DNA of 8,685 nt from an uncultured Eubacterium sp. (GTDB lineage Bacteria; Bacillota; Clostridia; Oscillospirales; Acutalibacteraceae). The stretch spans positions 1 to 8,685 of the forward strand of contig CAMFQI010000026.1 of assembly GCA_945980015.1 (NCBI GenBank), written 5' to 3'. Below are positions 1 to 6,057 of this stretch, piece after piece. A program made the position numbers and the translations under genes. Position 1 is the first letter of the stretch. Each line of letters opens with the position of its first letter. The notes beneath the pieces were generated by a model that worked only from the letters and a program-made list of their open reading frames with translations, was not told where the DNA came from and did not search any database.

Positions 1-231
1 AGGGCTCCCAACAAGCTTTAGTTTGTTGGGAAAGAGGAAAAACATATGAAGCATACTTACAAAATTCTATTTTGTTCTATGCGTAATATGTTTTGACGAG
101 GTACATCTTCCCTCGCAAGAAAACGAAATTCAGCCCATTTCTCAACAGCCTACCAGCGTGTCGAAATTTATTATTTGTCTTTTTCGACACGCTGACACCC
201 TCGTGCGATTGCTTCGCACGAGGGCGTTTTT
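1..231 (+). ncRNA. Candidate structured non-coding RNA, multi-helix junction plus terminator
   Basis: No convincing protein gene lies here, but the + strand folds extensively by eye. Helix P1 pairs GGGCT (2-6) with AGCCC (132-136) and encloses three hairpins. P2 is CCCAACAA (7-14) with TTGTTGGG (23-30). P3 is long: 39-47 with 86-94, 51-55 with 78-82, and 59-65 with 69-75, about 21 pairs, with a GAA/GTA internal loop resembling non-canonical loop-E-like motifs. P4 is CGAGG (97-101) with CCTCG (111-115). GAGG at 34-37 could instead pair with CCTC at 111-114, a possible switch. A 13-bp hairpin (154-166/182-194) and a strong terminator (198-231) follow, which fixes the strand as +. P1 may continue left of the window, so the 5' end is unknown. 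The architecture suits a riboswitch-like element or free-standing structured RNA; no coding region starts after the terminator, favouring a free RNA. The raiA-motif class of Firmicutes is one guess I cannot verify. Confidence 0.5.
198..231 (+). terminator. Rho-independent terminator of the left-end RNA
   Basis: A perfect 11-bp stem pairs CCCTCGTGCGA (198-208) with TCGCACGAGGG (214-224) over a 5-base loop. CG and TTTTT follow on the + strand. The other strand has no T-tract after the stem, so termination is rightward. It sits 3 bases after the 13-bp hairpin at 154-194. Confidence 0.85.
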
Positions 232-272
232 AATATGAAAAAAGATACAACAGCGTAAATATTCCAACTGCC

Positions 273-341
273 GTAGGGACGATTATCAATCGTCCGTAAA
301 TATGATGCTCTAACGCGTTGTCGAGGACGCCAACCCCCTAC
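273..341. repeat. Putative small palindromic intergenic element (MITE/REP-like)
   Basis: This 69-bp block begins GTAGGG (273-278) and ends CCCTAC (336-341), exact inverted termini. Its left part contains a perfect 8-bp hairpin, GGACGATT (277-284) with AATCGTCC (288-295), over a 3-base loop. It lies in the non-coding stretch between the left-end terminator and the end of trmL. Short inverted-end palindromes of this GTAGGG...CCCTAC kind occur dispersed in Clostridia genomes, from general memory rather than a search. Only one copy is visible here, so repeat status is inferred. The rest of 232-407 shows no gene and no clear terminator for the leftward trmL operon. Confidence 0.4.
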
Positions 342-407
342 TATTACCTTATTTCAATAATTTGTAGGAAATGGTTTTCTCGATATTCTGCAAAGAGAGT
401 TTATATA

Positions 408-911
408 TTATTCCCAGCTCAAATTATGCAGCTTTCCTTTTTGTACAAGCTCAGGATAGTCCCATTGTCTAAGCACCTCGTATGTTCCGATTGCAACTGC
501 GTTCGATAAATTAAGGCTTCTGATTATTCCTCTCATCGGCATTCTCACGCAGTAGTCGTGGTTTGCTTTTAATAATTCTTCGGGCAAGCCCTTTGTTTCC
601 TTGCCGAAAACGAGGTAGCAGTTATTTGGATATTCAACGTCCGAATGTGCCTGCTCTGCTTTTGTTGAAAAATAGTAGAATGTTCCGCCTGCATTTTTCT
701 CAAAAAATTCGTCGGTGCTGTCGTAAAATGTTATATCGAGCTTGTCCCAATAATCAAGTCCGGCTCTTTTTACCTTCTTGTCCGTGATATGAAAGCCCAT
801 TGGACCTACGAGGTGAAGTCTTGCGCCTGTTGCGGCGCAGGTGCGTGCAATATTCCCCGTGTTTTGCGGTATTTCAGGCTCAATTAAAACTATGTTAAGC
901 GAGTGCTCCAT
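408..911 (-). CDS. trmL: tRNA (cytidine/uridine(34)-2'-O)-methyltransferase TrmL, SPOUT family
   Basis: This enzyme 2'-O-methylates the wobble nucleotide 34 of certain leucine tRNAs with S-adenosylmethionine, in the cytoplasm. The start chosen is the ATG at 909-911, giving 167 residues that begin MEHSLNIVLIEPEIPQNTGN, the family's N-terminus. It has an AGAGGT Shine-Dalgarno upstream. The frame stays open upstream to 980, but that part lies inside nagA and does not resemble the family. Motifs seen are EPEIPQNTGNIAR (11-23), VFGKETKGLP (101-110) and RSLNLSNAVAIGTYE (131-145); the last two form the SAM-binding trefoil knot. Length fits the family (about 155-170). It is the last gene of dusB-nagA-trmL, and its first 17 bases overlap the end of nagA, so translational coupling is likely. 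It has no promoter of its own that I can see. Confidence 0.93.
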   Translation of the reverse strand: MEHSLNIVLIEPEIPQNTGNIARTCAATGARLHLVGPMGFHITDKKVKRAGLDYWDKLDITFYDSTDEFFEKNAGGTFYYFSTKAEQAHSDVEYPNNCYLVFGKETKGLPEELLKANHDYCVRMPMRGIIRSLNLSNAVAIGTYEVLRQWDYPELVQKGKLHNLSWE

Positions 912-2016
912 TGATATAAACCTCTGTAATTTCCAAATTTTCGTTTGTGACAACAAGGTCGGCATTTTTACCGACGACAATCGAGCCGATATTATTTTCC
1001 TCGTGTATTACCCTTGCAGGATTTATTGTGCAGGACTTTAATGCCGTTTTGAAATCAATGCCGAAACCGAGCAGATTTTTGAATTCATCAAATACATTTG
1101 TTATCGATGCGGCGATTGTGCCGTCTTCAAGCTTCGCAACCTTGTAGCCGTCCTTGACATAAGTCATTTGACCTCCAAGCTCGTATTCGCCGTTGCCCAT
1201 ACCTGCGCCTCTCATTGAGTCGCTTATAACAACTGCTCTGTCCTCGCCTAAAATCTTAAAAGCGTTTCGCAGTACGGCAGGGCAAATATGCTCGCCGTCA
1301 CATATAAGCTCGCAGGTGACGTTGTTGTCAAACGCTGTTCCGACAACGCCTGCCTGTCTGTGAGTCATAGGCGTCATGGCGTTGAAAAGGTGAGTAATGT
1401 GACTTGCGCCGCTGTCGATAGCTTTTTGACATTCTTTTGCGTCAGCCGATGTGTGACCGATAGAAACCGTCGTTTTTGCACTTGCATTTTTGATAAAAGC
1501 CTCGCTGTCAAATGCTTCGGGCGCAATGGTGATTAGCTTCATAAGACCGCCGCTTGAAGTAAACAATTTGTCAAATTCCTCACTTGTTCCTGCAACAACA
1601 TAATCTCCGTTTTGAGCGCCTTTTTTACTCATAGCAATGAACGGACCTTCAAAATTTATTCCTACAACTCTTGCACCGCTTTTTTGCTTTGCCGAAAAAT
1701 CTGCAATACCGCTTGATATTTCACAAAGCCTTTTAATAGGAAGCGTCATCGTCGTTGGACAAAATGACGTAACGCCGTGCTTTGCAAGATAATCGGCAAT
1801 TTTTTGGAGTGCTTCGGAATTACCGTCGCACGTATCCGCACCTGCACCGCCGTGAATATGAATGTCAACAAAGCCGGGAAATACGATTTTTCCGCTCATA
1901 TCTATTCCGTCACCGTCGATAAACCCGATTTCGCTGATTTTACCGTTTTCGATTTTTATGTCGCCGAATTCTTTTTCAAACTGTTCGTTGAAAAAGGTGC
2001 AGTTTTTTAGTATCAT
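895..2016 (-). CDS. nagA: N-acetylglucosamine-6-phosphate deacetylase
   Basis: NagA hydrolyses GlcNAc-6-phosphate to glucosamine-6-phosphate and acetate, feeding amino sugars from chitin, mucin or wall recycling into glycolysis or UDP-GlcNAc synthesis. The 373-residue protein matches the usual length (about 380) of this amidohydrolase-superfamily enzyme. Visible motifs are HIHGG (53-57, first metal-binding histidines), FEGPF (122-126, metal glutamate), GHTSAD (187-192), THLFNAMTPM (208-217), DGEHICP (240-246, where many homologues have DGxHxxP) and ISDSM (264-268, catalytic aspartate 266). A C-terminal TINPARV and GKNADLVV close the barrel and beta-sandwich. The ATG shares one base with the dusB stop (TAATG), and an AAGGAG site lies 8 bases upstream inside dusB. 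No nagB deaminase lies beside it, so the operon mixes sugar catabolism with tRNA modification. Confidence 0.96.
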   Translation of the reverse strand: MILKNCTFFNEQFEKEFGDIKIENGKISEIGFIDGDGIDMSGKIVFPGFVDIHIHGGAGADTCDGNSEALQKIADYLAKHGVTSFCPTTMTLPIKRLCEISSGIADFSAKQKSGARVVGINFEGPFIAMSKKGAQNGDYVVAGTSEEFDKLFTSSGGLMKLITIAPEAFDSEAFIKNASAKTTVSIGHTSADAKECQKAIDSGASHITHLFNAMTPMTHRQAGVVGTAFDNNVTCELICDGEHICPAVLRNAFKILGEDRAVVISDSMRGAGMGNGEYELGGQMTYVKDGYKVAKLEDGTIAASITNVFDEFKNLLGFGIDFKTALKSCTINPARVIHEENNIGSIVVGKNADLVVTNENLEITEVYINGALA

Positions 2017-2978
2017 TATTCGTACTCCTTGATTATTCTGTATGATAGCTCCTGTAATTGCTCAAAGCGTTCATATTTTCCTATCTCTGCTCTTAATTTT
2101 GCGCCGCCTTTCATACCCTTTGTATAGTATGAGGCGTGATGACGGGCTTCTCTCATAGCCGTATATTCGCCCTTGTACTCAATGGTTTTTTGAATATGCT
2201 TTAGCATTGTGTACATTTTTTGCGTTATGCTAACCTCCGGCATAACCCTGCAGTTTTCAAGATAAGCGTTGATGTTTGAAAAAATCCAAGGGTTACCAAG
2301 TGCGCCCCTGCCTATCATAATGGCATCTGCACCCGTTTTTTCGAGCATCATTACCGCCGATTGCTCGTCAACTATGTCGCCGTTTGCAATAACCGGTATG
2401 CCGACGCTCCTTTTTACCTGTGCGATAATGTCGTAATCGACCTTGCCGGCGTACATCTGCTGCCTTGTTCTGCCGTGAACCGCAATAGCACTTGCACCTG
2501 CTTTTTCAATAAGACAAGCCATTTCAATGGCATTAACGCTTTCGTCGTCCCAGCCCTTGCGGATTTTTACCGTTACCGGAATATCAACCGCACCGACAAC
2601 CGCCTTTACAATTTCATAAGCAAGCTGCGGCTTTTTCATAAGACTTGCACCGCCGCCGTTCATTGCGATTTTTGGCGCAGGACAACCCATATTTATGTCG
2701 ATAATATCGGGCTTAAAATCAAGACTTTTTTTCGCCGCTGCCGCCATAATTTCGGGATTGTCGCCGAAAAGCTGCACACCCGACGGTCTGTTTTCGCCAA
2801 GCTCAAGAAGCTGAGCGCTTTTTCTGTCGCCCATTGTAAGCCCCTTTGACGAAACCATTTCGCTCACTGTATATCCGGCGCCGTGCTCAACGCAAAGCTC
2901 ACGAAACGCCCTGTCGGCAATCCCCGCCATCGGCGCTAAAAATGTTATATGTTCAAATTCAACATTTCCTATTTTCAT
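2016..2978 (-). CDS. dusB: tRNA-dihydrouridine synthase (DusB-type)
   Basis: Dus enzymes reduce specific tRNA uridines to dihydrouridine using FMN and NADPH. The start is set at the ATG at 2976-2978 (MKIGNVEFEH...), with AAAGAGG upstream, giving 320 residues, normal for DusB. A longer open frame up to 3191 exists but its extra 71 residues are antisense to the divergent toxin relic and unlike the family. TIM-barrel motifs seen are APMAGIADRAFRELC (15-29, FMN binding), INMGCPAPKI (95-104, catalytic Cys99), GGGASLM (108-114), VKIRKGWD (137-144), VHGRTRQQMYAGK (167-179), IANGDI (197-202) and GRGALGNPWIF (223-233). A C-terminal helical tRNA-binding region includes REARHHASYYTKG. It is the first gene of the operon. 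In many Firmicutes dusB stands apart from nagA, so the pairing is unusual. Assignment to subgroup B rather than another Dus clade is less certain than the enzyme class. Confidence 0.93.
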   Translation of the reverse strand: MKIGNVEFEHITFLAPMAGIADRAFRELCVEHGAGYTVSEMVSSKGLTMGDRKSAQLLELGENRPSGVQLFGDNPEIMAAAAKKSLDFKPDIIDINMGCPAPKIAMNGGGASLMKKPQLAYEIVKAVVGAVDIPVTVKIRKGWDDESVNAIEMACLIEKAGASAIAVHGRTRQQMYAGKVDYDIIAQVKRSVGIPVIANGDIVDEQSAVMMLEKTGADAIMIGRGALGNPWIFSNINAYLENCRVMPEVSITQKMYTMLKHIQKTIEYKGEYTAMREARHHASYYTKGMKGGAKLRAEIGKYERFEQLQELSYRIIKEYE

Positions 2979-2997
2979 AACTAAACCTCTTTGAATT

Positions 2998-3026
2998 AAT
3001 ATATCACAACCCGCGAGCGAAATCAA
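2998..3026 (-). promoter_or_regulatory. Candidate sigma-A promoter for dusB-nagA-trmL
   Basis: On the minus strand TTGATT (3026-3021) and TATATT (3003-2998) are separated by 17 bases, with an extended TGN just before the -10. The predicted start near 2991 leaves a leader of about 13 bases that contains the AAAGAGG ribosome binding site of dusB. It points away from the toxin-antitoxin promoter. Confidence 0.6.
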
Positions 3027-3049
3027 CCAAAGTAATGCTAAAATTTTTA

Positions 3050-3078
3050 TTGACATTTTGTCGCAATATCTATATAAT
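3050..3078 (+). promoter_or_regulatory. Consensus sigma-A promoter of the toxin-antitoxin locus
   Basis: TTGACA (3050-3055), exactly 17 bases, then TATAAT (3073-3078): a perfect match to the housekeeping consensus. Transcription would start near 3085, upstream of the toxin relic's GAGGAG site. Such a strong promoter is usual for an autorepressed toxin-antitoxin operon. Confidence 0.85.
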
Positions 3079-3095
3079 GAATATAGGATATATTC
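3079..3095. promoter_or_regulatory. Putative antitoxin operator palindrome
   Basis: GAATAT (3079-3084) and ATATTC (3090-3095) are exact inverted half-sites around a 5-base centre, immediately after the -10 box and across the predicted start of transcription. That is where an XRE-type antitoxin dimer would block RNA polymerase. The role is inferred from position and symmetry. Confidence 0.45.
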
Positions 3096-3124
3096 CATAT
3101 TTGCGATGTTGAGGAGAACAACTG

Positions 3125-3229
3125 TTGGAATTTGAAATTGAATTTTATGAAAAAGACGGTAAAGAGCCTGTAAATGAAATACGGTTGGCAAAAGACAGAA
3201 GAAAAGAATATTTGAATAGACTTGATTAA
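3125..3229 (+). pseudogene. Collapsed HigB/RelE-family toxin relic (in-frame internal deletion)
   Basis: A 34-codon frame starts at TTG (3125-3127), 8 bases after a good GAGGAG site (3111-3116). It reads LEFEIEFYEKDGKEPVNE and then IRLAKDRRKEYLNRLD. The first part matches the N-terminal strand of Gp49/HigB-type toxins (usual form xFEIEFYxDxxGKxPVxEF). The second matches their C-terminal helix (usual form EIxxAKxRxKEYLxR). The whole middle, roughly 70-80 residues including the RNase core, is absent. Both ends remain in the same frame, so the deletion is in frame. The product cannot be an active mRNA interferase. The stop is 11 bases before the antitoxin ATG, preserving toxin-first operon order. 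Alternatives are a deliberately short leader peptide or a retained antitoxin-binding peptide. Family assignment rests on two short segments. Confidence 0.6.
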
Positions 3230-3240
3230 GAGGTGATTAT

Positions 3241-3525
3241 ATGGGAACAAATTTTAGAGATTTGCTTAATGAAAGATTACAAAATGAAGATTTCAAAAAA
3301 GAGTATGAAAGTTTAGAACCTGAATATGAGCTTGTTAAGGCGTTTCTTGAAGCTCGAAAAAATGCAGATATGACTCAAAGCGAACTGGCAAAAGCATCGG
3401 GCGTTGCACAATCCGATATAAGCAAGCTTGAAAACGGAAACAGTAATCCAACAGTAAAGATGCTTTGGCGTCTTGCAGACAGTATGAATATGCATTTGAA
3501 AATTGAATTTGTACCAAATCATTGA
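3241..3525 (+). CDS. XRE-family (HigA-like) antitoxin / transcriptional repressor
   Basis: The 94-residue protein has an N-terminal helical part (1-30) and a helix-turn-helix domain at about 31-87. The core MTQSELAKASGVAQSDISKL (44-63) is followed by ENGNSNPTVKMLWRLADSM, the classic HTH_3/XRE pattern. HigA-type antitoxins neutralise a RelE-fold toxin and repress their own promoter. The gene starts at ATG with AGAGGTG 5 bases upstream, directly after the toxin relic, and ends before a clear terminator. Everything needed for autoregulation is intact, but the partner toxin is only a relic here. It may thus be an orphan repressor, act against a related toxin elsewhere in the genome, or simply be decaying. 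A plain XRE regulator unrelated to toxins is possible but the context argues against it. Confidence 0.85.
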   Translation: MGTNFRDLLNERLQNEDFKKEYESLEPEYELVKAFLEARKNADMTQSELAKASGVAQSDISKLENGNSNPTVKMLWRLADSMNMHLKIEFVPNH

Positions 3526-3531
3526 TATTAT

Positions 3532-3564
3532 AAAAATTGCTCGGCTTTAGGTCGGGTAATTTTT
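3532..3564 (+). terminator. Terminator of the antitoxin operon
   Basis: The hairpin pairs AAAAATTGCTCGGC (3532-3545) with GTCGGGTAATTTTT (3551-3564) over a 5-base loop, with three G-U pairs in the middle. The T-rich 3' arm serves as the U-tract. It begins 6 bases after the antitoxin stop codon. Confidence 0.7.
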
Positions 3565-3928
3565 GTTGTAAGTGGGATTTTTTATAGTATATTTGTTCGT
3601 TTTTCAAAAAAAGAAAAATAATCTTTAATCAGTTGTTGACATCTTTGTAAGATTGTGTTACTATTTTGTTACCTTAATTAATAACAAAATATTGAAAAAT
3701 ATGTCGGAAATAATGTGAAAACGCTATATATTGTATGCGGTTTTCGTAAACACCATATATTTTGATAATCGAAAAATTACATTTTGGATAAAATAGTTGA
3801 CTGTTTATTTCCTTTAGCGGTGTAATTTGATATAATTATTTATGTGTGAGCATACACATATTTTTTATTTTGCTTTTAATACTATTAATATAAAAAATGA
3901 ATTTGCCTCAAGGATTGGAGGGAATCTG
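3565..3928 (+). promoter_or_regulatory. Non-coding murA leader with two candidate promoters and two hairpins
   Basis: No gene is supported in this 364-base AT-rich stretch. The distal candidate promoter is TTGACA (3636-3641), 17 bases, TACTAT (3659-3664), with a TGN extended -10. The proximal one is TATAAT (3831-3836) with TGA directly before it (extended -10), but only a poor -35 (TTTCCT, 3808-3813). An imperfect hairpin GAAAACGC (3717-3724)/GCGGTTTTC (3737-3745) lies between them. A second hairpin, TATGTGT (3841-3847)/ACACATA (3854-3860), sits at the predicted proximal start and is followed by six Ts. An AGGATTGGAGGG Shine-Dalgarno region (3911-3922) leads into the GTG start of murA. Confidence 0.5.
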
Positions 3929-5215
3929 GTGGATAATTTTGTAATTAACGGCGGACACGAGCTGTTCGGCGAAGTTAATATCAGTGGTGCAAAGAATGCC
4001 GCTGTCGCTATTATCCCTGCCGCTATTCTTGCCGATGATTTGGTAAGAATAGAGAATATTCCGCAAATAAGCGATGTTCAGCTGATTATAGAGATTTTGA
4101 ATAGAATGGGTGCTCAAATTAAGCTGATAAACAAGAATACTATCGAAATTGATACCTCGAACATAAGCTATCAAAGTGTACCGTATGAGCTTACCTCACA
4201 TTTCAGAGCAAGCTATTATTTAATCGGTGCGATGCTCGGAAGGTTTTACAAGGCAGAGGTAGCAATGCCGGGCGGCTGTAATTTCGGAGTGAGACCTATC
4301 GACCAGCATATCAAGGGCTTTGAAATGCTCGGAGCCGATATTGACATTATCGACGGAATGGTTAGCGCAAAGGCGGATAAGCTTATGGGCACGTCTATTT
4401 ATATGGACGTTGTTTCCGTCGGCGCAACGATAAACATTATGCTTGCCGCAGTTAAGGCAAGAGGACTTACAATTATCGAAAATGCCGCAAAGGAGCCTCA
4501 TATTGTTGACCTTGCAAACTTCCTTAACTCAATGGGAGCAGACGTAAGAGGCGCAGGAACAGACGTTATCAAAATCCGTGGCGTAGAAAAAATGCACGGT
4601 TGTACCTATTCCATTATTCCCGACCAGATTGAAGCGGGAACTTATATGGTTGCTGCGGCGGCTTGCGGCGGTGACGTTCTTATAAAGAATGTTATACCCA
4701 AGCACCTTGAATCAATCAGTGCAAAGCTTGAGGAAGCAGGCGCAGAGGTCATTGAATACGACGACGCAGTTCGTGTTACACGCTTTAAGAATCTTACAAA
4801 ATGTAATGTAAAAACGATGCCTCATCCGGGCTTTCCGACCGATATGCAGCCTCAAATGGCGGTACTTTTGTCGATAGCACAGGGAACAAGTATTTTGTCC
4901 GAAAGCGTTTGGGATAACCGTTTTCAGTATGTCGGACAGCTTCTTCGTATGGGAGCGGATATTCAGGTTGACGGCAAGGTTGCCGTTATTGTCGGCAAGC
5001 AAAGGCTTACAGGCGTTACCGTAAAGGCGACCGACCTTCGTGCAGGTGCGGCAATGATTATTGCAGGACTTGTCGCAGACGGTACAACGGTTGTTGAAGA
5101 TATTGCTTATGTTGACAGAGGCTATGAGGACGTTGTCGAAAAATTTGCGTCTCTCGGTGCGGACATAAAGCGTGCCGTTGTTAAAGAGGAAAAATCTGTA
5201 CAGGGTGCAGGATAA
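3929..5215 (+). CDS. murA: UDP-N-acetylglucosamine 1-carboxyvinyltransferase (MurA)
   Basis: MurA transfers enolpyruvate from PEP to UDP-GlcNAc, the first committed step of peptidoglycan synthesis, in the cytoplasm. The chosen start is GTG at 3929 (DNFVINGG...), because a GGAGGG site lies 6 bases upstream and the family begins there. The frame is open back to 3842, but that part is AT-rich leader. This gives 428 residues, close to the usual 417-435. Key residues match E. coli numbering well: SGAKN with Lys22-Asn23, PGGCNFGVRP with Cys117 (the fosfomycin-reactive cysteine), FPTDMQPQ with Asp305, and ATDLRAG with Arg371. The presence of the cysteine predicts fosfomycin sensitivity at the target level. 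Many Firmicutes carry two paralogues (MurA1/MurZ); which this is cannot be told here. A terminator follows. Confidence 0.97.
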   Translation: MDNFVINGGHELFGEVNISGAKNAAVAIIPAAILADDLVRIENIPQISDVQLIIEILNRMGAQIKLINKNTIEIDTSNISYQSVPYELTSHFRASYYLIGAMLGRFYKAEVAMPGGCNFGVRPIDQHIKGFEMLGADIDIIDGMVSAKADKLMGTSIYMDVVSVGATINIMLAAVKARGLTIIENAAKEPHIVDLANFLNSMGADVRGAGTDVIKIRGVEKMHGCTYSIIPDQIEAGTYMVAAAACGGDVLIKNVIPKHLESISAKLEEAGAEVIEYDDAVRVTRFKNLTKCNVKTMPHPGFPTDMQPQMAVLLSIAQGTSILSESVWDNRFQYVGQLLRMGADIQVDGKVAVIVGKQRLTGVTVKATDLRAGAAMIIAGLVADGTTVVEDIAYVDRGYEDVVEKFASLGADIKRAVVKEEKSVQGAG

Positions 5216-5227
5216 TAATAAAATACG

Positions 5228-5258
5228 AGTCCTCGTTCAATAGGCGAGGACTTTTTTT
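5228..5258 (+). terminator. Rho-independent terminator between murA and the walJ-like gene
   Basis: AGTCCTCG (5228-5235) pairs perfectly with CGAGGACT (5245-5252) over a 9-base loop, and Ts continue to 5258. It starts 12 bases after the murA stop. The next gene's Shine-Dalgarno begins only 2 bases after the T-tract, so no promoter fits between. Confidence 0.85.
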
Positions 5259-5268
5259 CGGAGAATAT

Positions 5269-6057
5269 ATGTCGAAGGTATGTCAGCTCTTTTCGGGCAG
5301 TAAAGGAAATTCAATATACATATCCTGCTCAAAGGGTAAATTTCTTGTTGATGCAGGAGTAAGCGCAAAGCGACTTGAAAATGCGCTTAATAAGATTAAT
5401 GTTCAGCCGTGTGACTTGGACGCTGTTTTTATCACCCACGAGCATAGCGATCATATTGCGGGAGTGAGGGTTTTCGCTTCAAGGTATAATCTGCCCGTCT
5501 ATGCTCACCCCGATGTAATCAGCGTTATGAGAAGCTACGGAGCGTTCAAAAATACGAATGACGGAATTGCTCTTTGTGAAGCCGCAAACCTAAACGGCGT
5601 TCAGGTTGTGCCGTTTTGCAACAGTCACGACAGTATTGCCTGCTACGGCTACCGCTTTAATTTAAGCGACGGCAGAGCGGTTGGAATATGCACGGATACA
5701 GGGTATGTAACACAGGACGCAAAGAAATGTCTCAAGGGCTGCGACCTTGTTTTTTTGGAGTCTAACCACGAGGTTACGATGCTTCAAAACGGGATATATC
5801 CATATCCTCTTAAGCAAAGAATTTTGTCTAATGAGGGCCATTTGTCGAATTATGCCTGCGGTGAATTTGCAAAGGAGCTTGTAAAAAACGGCACAACGAG
5901 GATTGTTCTGTCGCATTTGAGCAAGGAAAATAACACGCCCGACATCGCACGCCAAACTACTCTTTGTGCGCTCAACGAAGCGGGCTTTGAGGAAAATGTT
6001 GACTTCAAGCTCGTTGTTTCACCCGAAGAAAACTACGAAAGACCGATTGTTTTATGA
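5269..6057 (+). CDS. walJ: MBL-fold metallo-hydrolase, WalJ/YycJ type
   Basis: The 262-residue protein has the metallo-beta-lactamase fold. It opens with SGSKGN (9-14), then the zinc motif THEHSDH (56-62: His57, His59, Asp61, His62), His120, DTGYV (143-147), ESNHEVEML-like ESNHEVTML (164-172), GHLSN (190-194) and LSHLSKENN (214-222). ESNH and DTGYV are typical of the YycJ/WalJ branch rather than lactamases or glyoxalases. In Bacillus relatives this gene ends the walRKHIJ operon and has been linked to DNA repair (mismatch-associated exonuclease) and to cell-wall/division control. I infer a nuclease-like role only by family. Translation starts at ATG with GGAG 5 bases upstream. It overlaps rlmH by 4 bases. 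In B. subtilis walJ also lies close to rlmH, which supports the call. No walRK genes are in view. Confidence 0.88.
   Translation: MSKVCQLFSGSKGNSIYISCSKGKFLVDAGVSAKRLENALNKINVQPCDLDAVFITHEHSDHIAGVRVFASRYNLPVYAHPDVISVMRSYGAFKNTNDGIALCEAANLNGVQVVPFCNSHDSIACYGYRFNLSDGRAVGICTDTGYVTQDAKKCLKGCDLVFLESNHEVTMLQNGIYPYPLKQRILSNEGHLSNYACGEFAKELVKNGTTRIVLSHLSKENNTPDIARQTTLCALNEAGFEENVDFKLVVSPEENYERPIVL

Noticed and set aside
46..96. A 16-codon ORF (MKHTYKILFCSMRNMF) with GAGG 8 bases upstream
   Set aside because: It lies wholly inside the long P3 hairpin, whose pairing explains its sequence better. No known small-peptide family is recognised. Conservation of pairing versus reading frame would decide.
912..980. 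Longer start for trmL giving 190 residues
   Set aside because: The extra 23 residues lie inside nagA and do not resemble the family. The ATG at 911 has a good ribosome binding site and the family N-terminus.
2361..2849. A 162-codon + strand ORF within dusB
   Set aside because: It is the complementary shadow of the strongly supported dusB frame; the cysteine/asparagine-rich product has no family features and no ribosome binding site.
2979..3191. Longer start for dusB giving 391 residues with a membrane-like segment
   Set aside because: The extension is antisense to the toxin relic and its promoter. The internal ATG at 2978 has AAAGAGG and the normal DusB start.
5195..5224. TAAAAT (5219-5224) as a promoter -10 for walJ-rlmH
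   Set aside because: No acceptable -35 lies 16-18 bases upstream and there is no extended -10, so it is probably just AT-rich sequence at the murA stop.
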